A stretch of 64,000 bases of DNA from Parelaphostrongylus tenuis (taxonomy: Eukaryota > Nematoda > Chromadorea > Rhabditida > Metastrongylidae): the NCBI GenBank assembly GCA_019055375.1, contig JAHQIW010000355.1, forward strand, positions 1 through 64,000, written 5' to 3'. Of the stretch, positions 12,301 through 22,069 are shown in pieces. Position 1 is the first letter of the stretch, and every line of letters starts with the position of its first letter. Below the pieces are notes generated by a model that ran no database searches, was not told the origin of the DNA, and saw only the letters and a list, made by a program, of their open reading frames with translations. Position numbers and translations under genes: made by a program.

Positions 12301-15204
12301 GGGTTCAGCTCCGAACCGAGGATCAAAGATCTGCACATCACATCAAATTGTTGCATATAAATTTATGATTATATTGATCTGATGCATGTACTGCTGCTTC
12401 ATCTTCTACAAACTGTTATGGCGAGCGTCATTGTTTATATAGAATACAGTTTTGCTACGAGCGTTCTTTGCATTTATAACACAATTTAAGGAGTTCCTAT
12501 TATGCAGAATTTGTTAGCGTACTTTAGAGTTTTTACTCATTATTTTATATCATCATGCCTAATTGCGCAAATTTCCGAACCGATAGGAAATATGCTTCTT
12601 TTTGAGTTTTAAAATTCACACTTTTGATAACGGCATGTTGCCTCTAAGGAGCGTTGAAGGCTGATTAACATTTTAGAGTTTTGCGTCGTTTGTTTTACTT
12701 CTATTTTTTTCCTACAACTTAGGTTGAGCCTAGATTTCCAAAACCATCATTAGCTCAAAACTTTGAGGAGAATTGTTCTGGTGAAGTTTGTTTATTTGAC
12801 AATATTATCCAAGTGATTGGGCATGTCATATTCCATATTGACGTTATTGTGAGAAAGGTGTGAAACGAGTATCTCAGGTCTGCGGGAGAAACTGCGTGGT
12901 GATGAATATCACGAAGGTGAACTTGTTGCGTTGATCAACCAGTTTACGTTTCTTCTTTCAGAAGGGAGTGTGGAAATATCGTGAGTCTTTTGTGCAATAT
13001 CTGCCTTTTTCATGCTATTTTTGTAGTGTTTTAGGTTCTTCAGAGCGATATATTTTGTTTATTTGAGCAGCGAAAAAATGCCAACTTTTTTTAATGAAAC
13101 TGTAATTTACTAGAGCAATACGGCAATAAGAGTGTTTTATTGACGCTTGAGGAGTTCAGACATTTGAAATGTTTTGGAGTTTGGACCTCTCAGTCGAACA
13201 TTGTTCTCGTTCTTTTCGATAGATCTTCCTGATGAGTTGATGTTCCCGCGCTCATTAGTGACAGATTTTTTGTTTGTGAGGCTGATAAAGAAAAGTTTCA
13301 TGCTCCACACGTTGAGTTTTTAAACCACCTAAGCAATTTCCTAACTAAAGAGCTCGTGGCACAGTGGTCAGAGGTGCTCTGCTACAACGTCCATCAATTG
13401 ATAGTTCGATTCCACGCCCAGGGCTCCCCAAGCCTCCCATCCTTCTAGGGTCTGATTCGGTATTTGACATGTCTGAGAGGATAACAGCATTGACTTGATA
13501 CATCGGTAGGCCATCGTGACTCATTGTAAAGGCCACGTATGCATTGAATCACTTCGAACGATGCTAGATAAAGACGAATGAGGGTGCGTTCCTTGGATTG
13601 ATCGACATCAAAAACTTTAGCCATTTTTTTTTATAAGATCGACTGTTTTTGGAACTTCGTGATAAACATTCAAAATAATTCCAAAAAAGAATGTTTTAAG
13701 CCTTAACGAGGTGGTTACACTACGGCCATACACCGGTGTTTCGAAGGTTTCTTTTTTGGAATTATTTTGAATGTTTATCACGAGGTTTAAAAAAACAGTC
13801 GATCTTATGGATTTATTTTGGTCTACCAGCCGAAAGCCATCGACTGAACAGTGGTGATGGACCACTGTCATTGTACACTATGCCATCACCACATACGCCT
13901 CCCTCCTTGCTACAATGCAGGCTTAATGTGGGGCGGGGGTCACTGACGAGGAGGCCGAAACCTCCGAAACACCGGTGTATGGCCCTGGCGTACCCGCCTC
14001 GTTTAGGCTCAAAACATTTGAATTATTTTTTTTATTTTTCATTGTTCCCATCGTTCCATTTCGAGAGCGTTTGATTTCGCACCTAAACGCAACGTTGATG
14101 TTGCAGTCCATCTCTGAGTATCATGTTCAAGTTTGAATTCGTAAAAAAATTCTGAAAGTTCTTCACATAGTTGGCTAGGCTAACTGATTGACATTGAAGA
14201 CAATTCTTTTGAAGTAGCGCACTAACGTAAAGCTTTTTTTCTCATCATCGACACATTTCTTCAGAGACGTATCTGTGGTATCTAGCATTTCGTGAGGGTT
14301 AAAGTACTGTTTTTGTATTTTCGTCAGTACAAAGTAAAATTTTTTGAACTAATTTAGGGTAGGAGCGTTGTTGGGGCTCTGAATAACGAAGAAAATTCAT
14401 CGTTTAACCATTCATAAAGGAGAGTTCATTGCTGAGTTATTAGGCACTATGATTGATAAAGCCACAATGTATTATTCAAACTAAAAAGTGAGCGAAAATC
14501 CCAGTATTGAAAAATAATAGTTTGTAAGATAGTCTTCGTTAATTGTTGTCGTTAGAAAACTGTCGCTTCTAATGAAAGACCAACTTTGGTCATAATATTA
14601 ACGAAACGATATGTGATAATGAACAGTACATAGTCTAGAATATGGCATACGATTTCTAAAAGGTTTGACTTCTTTAACATTTATGATACTATTGTGTGAA
14701 CTCATAGTTTAGTAAATGTTTTTGGAGCCTTTCAATTTTAATCTAGTCTTTAATGTTCAAGAATAATCTGTGTCATACAATGCAGTTTAATCAGGAATTC
14801 TTGCCTGAGCTTTTTTTCTAGCATGAAACGAATCGTTCATCCACCACGAACTTTGGAAGACGTTGGTTTCTTCACTCCTCAGGGAGATATGGAATTGGAT
14901 AGAGAAGATGAGGAATTCAAGGAGGCTAATCTGCAAGAGCATTGTTTAGATAGTGATGAGGAAGTCACTACAGTAAAATCGGTGAGCAACTCGAAATCTG
15001 AGTATTTCATATGTACCCAGGTATCACAAGTTTCAGGAAACACCAATGCGAAAAGCGGACGAATCTTCTCAGGTAAAAGAAGAAGTTCCAGAACGCAAAC
15101 AGCGCACCACCAGTTATTACGAATTGCTAAAAAAGCGATTGGAAAAGAGCGAACATGTCAGTGAAGACTGCCAACCGGACTTCAAAAAGCTCCGCTCTAA
15201 ATAA
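2872..15204 (+). CDS. smgl-2: DHX34/SMGL-2-like DEAH-box RNA helicase, 3' half (16 exons)
   Basis: DHX34 is a DEAH-box ATPase that in animals promotes nonsense-mediated mRNA decay together with the SMG1/UPF1 machinery. Exons read by eye: 2872-3018, 3096-3175, 3247-3333, 4117-4214, 5550-5627, 9802-9912, 10116-10238, 10300-10379, 10435-10553, 10997-11068, 11266-11350, 11422-11567, 11694-11817, 12878-12980, 14822-14981 and 15037-15204. All splice phases agree, giving about 592 codons and a TAA stop at 15202-15204. Motif VI (GRAGRTGPG), LPVDVAIAK, LSVQSPFT, GDPFTL and GLYPQYAILDP occur in the order found in DHX34. The N-terminal half lies off the left edge. Identity as DHX34, and not another DEAH helicase, rests on the match of spacing and residues to the vertebrate protein as I remember it. 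Acceptor choice for the last exon is inferred from frame. Confidence 0.9.
3430..3660. mobile_element. Fold-back element with tRNA-like arms
   Basis: The left part carries gagaatcgaacccgtt, the reverse complement of a box B motif, and cctgctgttctgttatcactc. The right part carries gagtgatagcaaaacaggaacc, which pairs with it. It lies in the helicase intron 3334-4116. The related element at 6318-6560 shares the same ttctgttatcactct core. Confidence 0.5.
3797..4035 (+). repeat. tRNA-derived SINE, family B, copy 1
   Basis: The head ccgtggccgagtggctatga resembles box A of tRNA-Ser or tRNA-Leu. It is followed by gctcgtcgcggcgcg and a body with ctatcctcgag and gatctgcacagcg. The same order of blocks is found at 34590-34815 and, more worn, at 31655-31880. 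It sits in the helicase intron just upstream of exon 4117-4214. Confidence 0.65.
4117..5627 (+). CDS. smgl-2: DHX34 exons 4-5: ratchet/HA2 segment
   Basis: Exon 4117-4214 follows the acceptor cgtttag and encodes MLVLGCVFNQIDVILTVAA followed by the DEAH hallmark LSVQSPFTNRSY. Exon 5550-5627 follows ctgcttcag, encodes ERRGRLTSSMGDPFTLIEIF and ends at a gtatgc donor. Both are short and lie in other frames of longer spurious ORFs, so they are easily missed. Phases are 0 into 2, and 2 into 2. The intron between them holds repeat debris and a tRNA-headed fold-back element. Confidence 0.88.
5025..5470 (-). mobile_element. Fragment of the long-inverted-repeat family, split by an insertion
   Basis: The left piece (about 5025-5080, gtgcttccagctcattatacg) and the right piece (about 5330-5470, gccagagattcaagctttt ending in ccaacgaaagaggtcg) match one arm of the family seen at 1612-2325. 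The arm is interrupted by the fold-back element at 5141-5317, so the fold-back inserted later. Confidence 0.5.
5141..5317. mobile_element. tRNA-headed fold-back element
   Basis: A near-perfect palindrome. The left arm runs cccaatatgtggagtgctgt and then gcaaaaacgtttgcgtcagc. The right arm ends gctgacgcaaacgtttttgc and then acgcactcctcatattggg. Each arm carries the box B-like gggttcgaatcccggc, or its complement, next to the loop of about 40 bp. Transcribed, it would form one long hairpin. It lies in the intron between helicase exons 4117-4214 and 5550-5627. Confidence 0.75.
5702..6078 (+). mobile_element. Hammerhead-bearing repeat unit with duplicated tail
   Basis: The block aaatttggcgtggtctctac plus aaagcactcgaaatgaagg (from 5702) recurs about 316 bp later as aaatttgagcgtggtcttaa plus caaagcacttgaaatgaaag (from 6018). 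A hammerhead ribozyme motif lies between them at 5923-5965. A tandem array of roughly 300 bp units, each with one hammerhead, is the arrangement known for retrozymes and for the terminal repeats of Penelope-like elements. A related block follows the hammerhead at 31324. It lies in the sense orientation within the helicase intron 5628-9801. Confidence 0.6.
5923..5965 (+). ncRNA. Hammerhead ribozyme motif (intronic)
   Basis: Elements in order: stem I GCCCGG (5923-5928), core CTGATAA (5929-5935), stem II GTC/GAC around a TGTAAG loop (5936-5947), GAAA (5948-5951), palindromic stem III CACGTG (5952-5957), TA (5958-5959, predicted cleavage after A) and stem I partner TCGGGC (5960-5965). All stems pair, with one G-U. 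The single departure from consensus is A for G at the sixth core position (CUGAUGA in active ribozymes), which would be expected to impair cleavage. Stem III is very short and self-complementary, which suggests action as a dimer. Confidence 0.75.
6318..6560. mobile_element. Fold-back element with tRNA-like arm
   Basis: The left arm (ttctgttttgttatcactct) and right arm (agagtgatagcagaacgtga) pair. The right arm continues into a tRNA-like head with the box B-like ggggttcgacgctcg. It is the same family as 3430-3660 and lies in the same gene. Confidence 0.45.
6600..7460. mobile_element. Long-inverted-repeat element, copy 2
   Basis: The left arm starts atatgttagacggcaacaac and passes gctggacaggaacttttcat. 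The right arm from about 7160 to 7460 is its reverse complement, passing tgcttccagcgatttatact and gagatcggcttgaaaatctt. The spacer at 7073-7145 (gcgatggatcgcgtttgaaa) matches the spacer of the copy at 1612-2325. No transposase is present. Confidence 0.7.
7505..7845. mobile_element. tRNA-headed fold-back element
   Basis: The left arm, read in reverse, gives gtgatggagtggcagcacgc, then ctggttcagctcctgtccgg. The right arm gives gtcggtggcgtaatggtagc, then ctccctctgggtttg. Both resemble box A plus box B of a tRNA-Gly-like head, pointing outward from a spacer of about 130 bp. It lies in the helicase intron. Confidence 0.6.
7940..8800. mobile_element. Worn long-inverted-repeat element
   Basis: A plus-strand arm at about 7940-8195 (ccgatctcattctctgaaga) and minus-strand arms at about 8380-8500 and 8560-8800 (caagtttcagctttttaatg) belong to the same family as 6600-7460, but are more diverged and rearranged. 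The text between shows no exon. Confidence 0.45.
9030..9740. mobile_element. Worn long-inverted-repeat element next to helicase exon 6
   Basis: A plus-strand arm at about 9058-9260 (cattcgctggacaacaattt, aggagtgttagtaatcattc) faces a minus-strand arm at about 9480-9740 (gagatttgagcttttgattg, ttccagcgaatgcgatt). The right arm ends about 60 bp before the helicase exon at 9802. Confidence 0.5.
9802..10553 (+). CDS. smgl-2: DHX34 exons 6-9: region after the ratchet
   Basis: Exon 9802-9912 (acceptor tatttcag) encodes REWVLQKSYTGRGRRW and then ENGIDEHRIYEISKLRSQY, the equivalent of the EEHRLYEMANLRRQF stretch of vertebrate DHX34. Exons 10116-10238, 10300-10379 and 10435-10553 continue with a charged, partly coiled segment (DRSDELDQIDSRQRR; FDSFLDDTEEDF). 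The last ends at a gtacgt donor just before an in-frame TGA, so an unspliced reading would stop early. Confidence 0.88.
10997..11817 (+). CDS. smgl-2: DHX34 exons 10-13: OB-fold region
   Basis: Exon 10997-11068 encodes VIRVIIAAGLYPQYAILDP, matching the conserved GLYPQLA start of the OB_NTP_bind region of DEAH helicases. Exon 11266-11350 has VHTRMKPFSLIHPNSS, and exon 11422-11567 has ETTKPYICNVMPLPAPALLL, corresponding to the LETNKPYLVNC segment of DHX34. Exon 11694-11817 continues to a gtatgt donor. This domain sits over the helicase core and binds regulators in related proteins. Confidence 0.88.
12228..12330 (+). repeat. tRNA-like solo arm
   Basis: A gagagaga tract, then ttatagcagagcgag, then a tRNA-like head cctcagtagtgcaaaggtta with gcgggttcagctccgaacc. 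It looks like one arm of the fold-back family without its partner. The rest of intron 11818-12877 shows nothing I can name. Confidence 0.4.
12878..15204 (+). CDS. smgl-2: DHX34 exons 14-16: C-terminal tail
   Basis: Exon 12878-12980 encodes GLREKLRGDEYHEGELVALI. Exon 14822-14981 encodes MKRIVHPPRTLEDVGFFTPQ followed by an acidic run. The final exon is best read from 15037, after the acceptor acaagtttcag, giving ETPMRKADESSQVKEEVPER and ending in FKKLRSK-stop. An earlier acceptor at 15020 would give another frame that stops at 15164. I prefer the TTTCAG site and the lysine/glutamate-rich tail. The zinc-finger-like C-terminus of vertebrate DHX34 is not present. Confidence 0.75.
13351..13620 (+). 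repeat. tRNA-derived SINE, family A, copy 2
   Basis: The head agctcgtggcacagtggtca with the box B-like tagttcgattccacgc is followed by the family body, including gtgactcattgtaaaggcca and gacgaatgagggtgcg. It lies in the helicase intron 12981-14821. Confidence 0.7.
13638..14006. repeat. Nested inverted repeats
   Basis: The inner hairpin has arms 13638-13693 (gatcgactgtttttggaact) and 13750-13806 (ending aaaaaacagtcgatc). Another pair joins 13697-13746 and 13957-14006, both containing ggccatacaccggtgtttcg in opposite orientation. A small palindrome, cagtggtgatggaccactg, lies in the middle. It is in the helicase intron before exon 14822-14981 and has no coding potential. Confidence 0.6.
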
Positions 15205-15549
15205 TCATGTTTGTAAACCTGATCCATCTATTGATAACAGCGTATCCTTGTCGCTTATTTGAACCTCATGCATTGATCTCAGTGCATCTCCTCAGTTGTT
15301 TATTTTTATTATCAATGTTCCTCTTTACTGCACGTGTATTCAATCGACATTTTATTTAACGCGGTTATATCGGATTAGAATCCTTGAGCAACCATTTTCT
15401 GCACTCAATTATTTTCATGTTTAGTTACACACCAACAAAAACCTTGTTAATTTTTCTTGTGGCATGAGGCGTACTCGACTCGTTGACAGGCCGCGCTCGC
15501 GTCGCATTGTTGTAGTTTCCCAGTGAAATTTAGACTTTTATAGTCACTA

Positions 15550-15566
15550 AATAAAGTCCCAATAAA
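15550..15566 (+). terminator. Candidate polyadenylation signals of DHX34
   Basis: Two AATAAA hexamers (15550-15555 and 15561-15566) lie about 350 bp after the stop codon. They are the first clean pair in the 3' flank. Confidence 0.4.
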
Positions 15567-18500
15567 TTGAAGATAAAGTATGACCGAGAAGACTTTCGAA
15601 AGCTATCAGTCATAGAAGCAATGCCAAGCTACTCAAGGGACAATAAGAGAACGAATTGGTTGTGAAAAATGAAATTTATGTTGCACGATGTAGTCACTCA
15701 TTGTAAATCTTTCTTTGAACGCGTTTATGCATTTTGTTCTGAGAAGTTGTTATAAATTGTATGGTGCTAATAAACATAAATCTCTTGTAAAGCATTGACA
15801 CGCTACTGATCGTAGATGTTATAATGAATCGAGTTGAGAAAAAATTTGTATCAGCGTGTTCCCCGCTACAGTAAGCCGAGAGGCGGTGCGGCAAATGGTG
15901 CCTAGAAAATCATGCATTTGGTGCCCAACAAGTCGATGATAGACATCTGAAGACCCCACGTAAATAAAATAAGCCCACTATTATGGGCGACAACCGGCTG
16001 AAAGGAGCGAAGAGTGAGGCGTCTTCTTCGTCTCACTAATCGTAGGAAGTGTGCTATCCCAGTCTCTACTTATCGAGTTCTCAAGCTTTACCTGTGATTT
16101 ATTCTATCATTATTTCATTATTCTAAGTTGAAGCTGAGAACATCATTATCTCATCACACTGTGAACCCTTGATACTCTGTAAATTCAGGTGGTGCAAGTC
16201 ACAGACATCCCTGTATAGTAAGAGGTTTTCAAGTGCTATAATAAACCATTAGCAAGAAAGTGCCATTTACGTCATAGCACCTACTGGTTGCGGAGCGGAC
16301 GATTGTGAAAATTGCGATTGTGGTTGAAGAAAACTCAGTTCTTCTTAGTGTGTTGCGATATCCACACTCACACGAGAGATTTGAACGTCTGCATATAAAT
16401 TTGATCTTAGCTTAAACGGTTTCTAACTAGAAGGTAGCTACGGTTATTACCTCAGTTAGCGAGAATTCATCATCATTGAAACTTTTCACAGGAGTTCTTA
16501 CTGATCAGTGTTTCGTTACAGTAAGGCTTATCGAAGATATCTTCTTGATAAGCCTGTAGCACGAGGTGTTGATAAGGACTATAGTTCGAGTAACGTTGTG
16601 ACACCTTCCGTCCTCTTCAGGGCCCATGACGCTAGTTCGATGCTGCGCTTGAAGAAGTCGGTTTACAACATACTATAGAGCTCTACGCAGCTGCTGGAAT
16701 AACCGACTTCTGCAGGGTAGGTGGCTGGAAGAATACAAGCGTGTATTCACCATGATCACATGATCAGCCAATTAACAAAACTAATAGCTAATTAGCATAC
16801 GATTCATCCTGTACATAAGAGATCGCCGAGTGAGATTATTCATTCGAGCGTTGCTCCAAGTGCCACAATGAGGACGAACGACAGTAAACGAGCACCTTGA
16901 ATCACCGGCTACGAAAAAGACGGGACGTATTGAAACGTTATTCGAATAAAAATGTCATCAACACGATGTGATAAAGGCATGCCGAGGTTGGAAAAACGTT
17001 GATTCAAACAAGATATAGCTTACTGATCAGTTTTTTCTAGGAGAAATTCGTCGATTATTTGCCTGCCTCTGTTACCATGAGATTCTCAGATTCTTGAACA
17101 AAGGACAGGCCACTCCATCAAAAATGCAAAAATCCCCGGGGAAATCCCACTGGTTGAGACCCCTACGATCTATTATGCTGCGATACTACGTGTCCGAAGA
17201 ATATGCGACAACTAATGTTTTCATTATGCCTGACTATTTATCGCTTTCCATCAGTCGGTTTGAGTTTGGCCTTTTCTTAAGGTTTAGGTTTGTTCGGCTA
17301 AGTACAATCTCTGAGTCGAAGGAGGAAAGTTCCACAAATTTTTGGTATTCTTCGAAGTTGTAGCACTATAGCGCTGACCAATCAAAGTGCCGAAATTACA
17401 ACATCTAAATCCACATTTATTAAGTTAATGGTGCTTCCATTAGAAAAATTACCGTCTGATGAAGTATATGATGGATTTGAAGAGCATGCAAAATTTCTTC
17501 CTTATCATTCTCTTTCCAAATGTTTGAACGAAGTTGTTTTCCAAACATGATGCTGCATATTTCGAGCACATCTTCGCTGTTTTGTCGGGGTTTCTAAACG
17601 GGTTGAACAGAAGAATTATTTTTCCTGTCAACTAAGCGAATGTCGTGCTTTCGGATGAAGTCTATCTTTTGATTATATCTTAGTAGCTAGAACGGCTTCA
17701 TGATGGCGTTCTGTATAAATTGGAGGGGTGAAACTTTGTCGCCGTCGGCGTCTCATGCGTTGAATGGGATTTTCTTATCAAATCCTACCACGTTATGAGA
17801 GTCAAATGTGTTTGGACGTAATTTCTGTTTGAAAGGGGATTTTTGCCATATAGTACACAAAATCCGCTGCGAAGTTAAAACAAGCACAAGGCAGAACTTA
17901 TCTTTTCATCAAGCAAAAAGCTCCATGGAGGTTGCTTGACGAATTAAACGTTATGACTACAAAAACAAAATGTTGTGACTAGGGTGAAAAGTAGTCTGTT
18001 AGATAACAGTTGGATATACGTTGTTCTCCACAACGACGTAGCTTTCTTGTTGAAATATAGGAGATTTCTCGATACATGAGAGTTCCTTAAACTGAAAAAA
18101 TCTTAGTGCGAGTCTCTCTATGGCATTCCATCATTTCATGAAAATAGCGCCCTCTCAAAACCTCAACTTACCTAATAAATTATTGAATTTCCATTGGAGG
18201 ACGCTGACAGACAATGCTCACTCAGCAGTGTCAATAGGTGACACACATGTGGACTAAAAGGACTAGATAACAAAAATCGCATGTTAACCGTAAATCGCGC
18301 TGCGCAATCACTCAAGGCGACCCGAAAACCGATGACTTCGTGTGTGGAAAAAGAACTTGTTATCGTTTCTACAGTACTCTGAGAAGGCTTTAGAGAAACC
18401 ACACTCCCAAAATCGTCAGACTCATGCTACTGAATGGTCACTAAAAGTCCAGTGGATCTAACTGAAATCTCAGCTCTACGAAAAATGTGCCAAAGCATGC

Positions 18501-18930
18501 CAATGTGGAATTTGATATTATTTCGCTGCTAAAGCGCTTTGAAAAGGCCAAAACGTCATGGAAATATGGAGTCCGACATTGGAGTCGTCGTAACAGATAC
18601 AGAATGATAACTAAAACTTGGAGAAAAAAATAAACGCGTTGTACTCGAAGGGTTTAAAACGCTTACGAAGAGCGGAGAACAACCCTTCTAGCTCATATAA
18701 GCTATTTAGACAAAGGTCGGCGTTGTTTTTCTGTGCAGTGGCGATGCTGTCCTATGACTGCTTTCCTTTGTTGTGCTAGCAGCGTTTCCAGATTGCTTAG
18801 TGAGCCTCAGAAGTAAGCACCTGTGGCTTACGATTAGCAACTGAAGGGCATAATGAATTTTAATGATTCGATATGCATGATTTCCAAAGATGAACTAGCC
18901 TTTCTTAAGATCGTTACGTTATATTTCGTT
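15567..18930. other. Intergenic, no supported gene
   Basis: Short overlapping ORFs in all frames and no exon with both good coding character and splice sites. A perfect-looking hairpin sits near 16526-16557 (aggcttatcgaagatatc against gatatcttcttgataagcct). Confidence 0.5.
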
Positions 18931-19098
18931 CGTGACTCACAAACTGTATCAGCAAAATCGCCATCATCAGGGGCAGAGGCTTTAAAAAATATCGAATAAA
19001 AGATAACATTCCATGATTTCCTTTTCTTCAGCAAAGTAGTACAACAGAGATCGTATCCGTACATATCGTAAATATAGTGGATACCGAAACAACAGAAC

Positions 19099-19134
19099 GG
19101 CTCTGACGAAGGCAAGACTGCCGAAACGTTAGCC
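19099..19134 (+). ncRNA. Degenerate hammerhead-like motif
   Basis: GGCT, then CTGACGA, then an AGGC...GCC stem, GAAA, CGTT and AGCC pairing back with GGCT. The core differs at one position and stem III is almost absent. It is probably an inactive relic. A weaker mirror-image copy (CTGATGA, then ggcgattttgctg) can be read on the minus strand near 18950-18975. Confidence 0.4.
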
Positions 19135-19400
19135 ACGGATGCGATATCTATTGTACTACTTTGTACAAAAAAAAAACATATCAAAAACCTCGTGTTTGCT
19201 GAAGAAAAGAAAATCAATGAATATCTCAATCAATGCCGGGGTTAATCAAAAGTCGGTCTTGGCAAGTGCTAAAAGATAATATATATTGTTAGTCCCCAGC
19301 TGCAAAGAATCTACTGCAGGTACGCTAACAGCCATAATTTCTCTTTGAGAGAGCGTATTGCTTTCTTTAATGCCCCCATCTCTAGCATTGGGGAACGAGT

Positions 19401-19441
19401 GGCTCTGATGAAGGCGACAGCACCAAAACGGTCCGTAAGCC
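19401..19441 (+). ncRNA. Hammerhead-like motif
   Basis: Stem I GGCT (19401-19404) and AGCC (19438-19441), a consensus CTGATGA core (19405-19411), a worn stem II, AAAA in place of GAAA (19425-19428), stem III CGGTCCG and TA. The G-to-A change in GAAA would be expected to abolish cleavage. Confidence 0.45.
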
Positions 19442-19624
19442 TCGAATGAAATGTAACAACAACCTCGCACATGGCTAAAAACATTCTTAAAGACCTCATA
19501 TAGATTGAATGTCTTCATCGAGATGTTGAAAAACAGTTGATTAGGTGATGAATTTTAGTAAATGCTTAGCTTTCTTCCTGACTAAGCAGCCGAGCTAGCC
19601 TGTATCCTTTACTGTGCTGGCTGC

Positions 19625-19972
19625 TCACGAATCGTTCGTGGTGTTCGGTGCATCTAAACTGGCAGTAGACCGGAGAACATCGTAGAAAAAAGTTAGCGGG
19701 CAAATGCAATAGAATATTGTAGCCCACCAGAATTTAGAGCGATTCAAATGATTACACCAAATGTAGTGGCAATTCAGCGGAGAGTGTGGTGTCAAGTTTG
19801 ATTCCAGAGCCCCATGCACCAAATGCAATGGAGATTCTCCTAGAGAAAGTGATACCGAAAGTTTTGTTCGACTTAATTTCGTGATGCGGAACTTAAAGTG
19901 GTTGCCTCTGTGTTGAATTTCACGGTTTGGATCAATTTGTTTATCGTTATAACAACAGTACAATAGTAGCAA
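19625..19972 (-). CDS. Open frame, unidentified, weak
   Basis: An open frame of 115 codons with balanced codon use (for example LSVSLSLGESPLHLVHGALE), a possible membrane-spanning stretch at its upstream end (IFLNIPALLLLYCCY) and a second hydrophobic patch near its end. There is no ATG and no splice acceptor between the upstream stop and the open stretch, which argues against an intact exon. I do not recognise it. It may be a gene relic or chance. Confidence 0.2.
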   Translation of the reverse strand: MLLLYCCYNDKQIDPNREIQHRGNHFKFRITKLSRTKLSVSLSLGESPLHLVHGALESNLTPHSPLNCHYIWCNHLNRSKFWWATIFYCICPLTFFYDVLRSTASLDAPNTTNDS

Positions 19973-20693
19973 TGCAGGAATATTTAGAAAGATTACAATG
20001 AGATAGTATACACGACAGGAACAATCACGAAATCCAGATCAAGCGGAAGCCAAGTCGAATGGTTGGTTTGCTTATACTCATCACATGGCGGACAAGTTCT
20101 GAGGTAGCACTAGAGTTAGGTTAACGAAAGACATTCTAGAGCAAGAATAGAGAACTTACATTATACAATCATTATTCATTCGAGTGAAAACGGAAATATC
20201 TTAAAAGCAAACGTTTTTTCCGCTTGAAATCGGATGTGCACGATTACGTGACAAATCAGGAGTGCAGCTGATGTCCGGACAACAAAAGTGCGTAGATTGA
20301 GCTTTCGAATCAGCTAACGAAATACACATGGCAAGGTATATTTGGTTGTTTGCGAACAATATCAAATATATTCCTTCACGAGCTGTTTTCAATAAGGCGT
20401 GGTGACCGTTTAAGTGGCTCATAAAAGCTAAGCTAGTAAGAGTAGATCAATGCAGGCCGATTTTCATCGCTTGAAGGTGACATCAGCAGTTAGTGATACA
20501 GAAGTGGCGTAGCACATCACGATAATTGAGGCAGCCAAGGCGCCACTCCCACGCGCAAATTTGCGCCTTCATGGCGTCCACTGTTAAGAATGTATTTGTA
20601 GCAATAATATATATAGAGAAACTTAAGCATATTATTGTTTCAAACATACCTCACGCCTACTCTTGAAATCGTCAATCGCAAGTGACGACATTC

Positions 20694-20831
20694 TCAGCTG
20701 TCTTCCAGTTTCTGGTGACTAGGCGCGACGTCATTATTCGTAATTCTTTCTTGAAGGGACTCGAAAATAGACACTGAAACGTGTTGAAGTAACTTCAATA
20801 GAGCCTTCATTTCTCTTTTGCTGGGTAAGTT
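20694..20831 (-). CDS. Probable terminal exon, unidentified protein
   Basis: A strong acceptor ctgtttcag is followed by 45 codons and TGA: NLPSKREMKALLKLLQHVSV, then SIFESLQERI, ending HQKLEDS. Codon use looks genuinely coding and the sequence predicts an amphipathic helix. The upstream exons, which should lie at higher coordinates, were not found before the LINE that starts at 22.07 kb. The family is not recognised. Downstream sequence to 20200 has another open stretch on the same strand (20201-20422) without clear splice sites. Confidence 0.4.
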   Translation of the reverse strand, partial: NLPSKREMKALLKLLQHVSVSIFESLQERITNNDVAPSHQKLEDS

Positions 20832-22069
20832 CTGAAACAGAGCCTTAGAACGCGTACAAGGAGGAGCTTGCAAATAGAATCTCAAGTTTCAGACGGTATG
20901 ATCAAGTTTTGGTGACATATTGTAGAGCGCAGTTTTTTACGGAAAAAAATACCGATACTCAAAAAAATGCCTGAAGAGTGCGCAGGATGAATTAACCCAA
21001 CTAATACGGTAGTGAACCTGAACTGATAAGGTGGATGATATAGTGGTTTTATGTAAGGGGTAGGATGGAAGCGACGGTAAAAATGAAGTTATGACGCTGC
21101 TATTCACTTATATACGTCTTTCAGATGCTTATCATTAGCAACATCAATGTTCATTCATGTTCAAAAGCGTTCAGTTGGAGAATGATCAGAAGCTCACATG
21201 TCAAGACAGAGTTCGAGGCAAATAGCGAAGTCGCTATCATTTGTGGATTTGAGAACCATAAACTACATACACGTATTATACCTGACACGTCAACTTCAGG
21301 GTTGCCACTCTGACGAACATTCGTCGTGTACAAGTCTCTTCATTGTTGAAAAAAATGATCAAGAATTTCTGAAATTTCCACGGGCGTAAAAAAAAAGATT
21401 TTTTTACGAATTGGTGCAAGCAAAGTGTCAGTAACAAGGGCGGCATCCTCCTATCGTAACACAAATCTTGTGAAGGGCTAGGGTTATATTTGTAATGCCC
21501 ATCATCTCACTGCAGTTGCGAGAATTCCTTCAATTGCTCATTCTGTGAAGGTTACCGTGCGTAACGTCCTCCACTACTTCGACTTTCTCTTTCTGAGAGT
21601 ATGCTGTCGTATGGAATGCTACAAAACATATAGATCGTGGTCTCCAACTCCAGAAAAGTCGACGGTGATATTATCGAATTCTGGAGCTGCACCTGTCCTC
21701 ATGCTTTTAATTGTAATCAAACTCAAGAGAGCAGATCAGAAGGTGGTCTCTCTCCGGCAAAATTTCGATGTTTGACACGAGAACTGTGAAGAGGAAGATA
21801 AAACAGGGCAGAACTTTTCTGTTTTCAAATTTATACCATGACGTAGAGTGGCGTGTCTCATTATCGCTCATAAAAAATGATTTTTCGATGCGCCTTACTG
21901 AAGAATCCCAGAGCCCGGGTAATCGCGATAACACGTGACTCGTTTCCAGGAGCTGGACAAGGAGAATAAATGCAAAGCAAAGGCGGCCGCGTGCTTCTCA
22001 GAGACGCAGGTGGTTCACAGAATGAGCTACTTGTTTGTGCAGTGCCAACCTGAAAAGACTGTTTCAACG

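Noticed and set aside
18834..19229. 131-codon minus-strand open frame
   Set aside because: It runs through two opposed hammerhead-like repeats and a long A-run, and its codon use is poor. Chance frame in repeats.
21125..21313. Plus-strand exon candidate after a tctttcag acceptor (KTEFEANSEVAIICGFENHK)
   Set aside because: Equally open on both strands, no matching donor in frame and no partner exon nearby. Kept only as a possibility.
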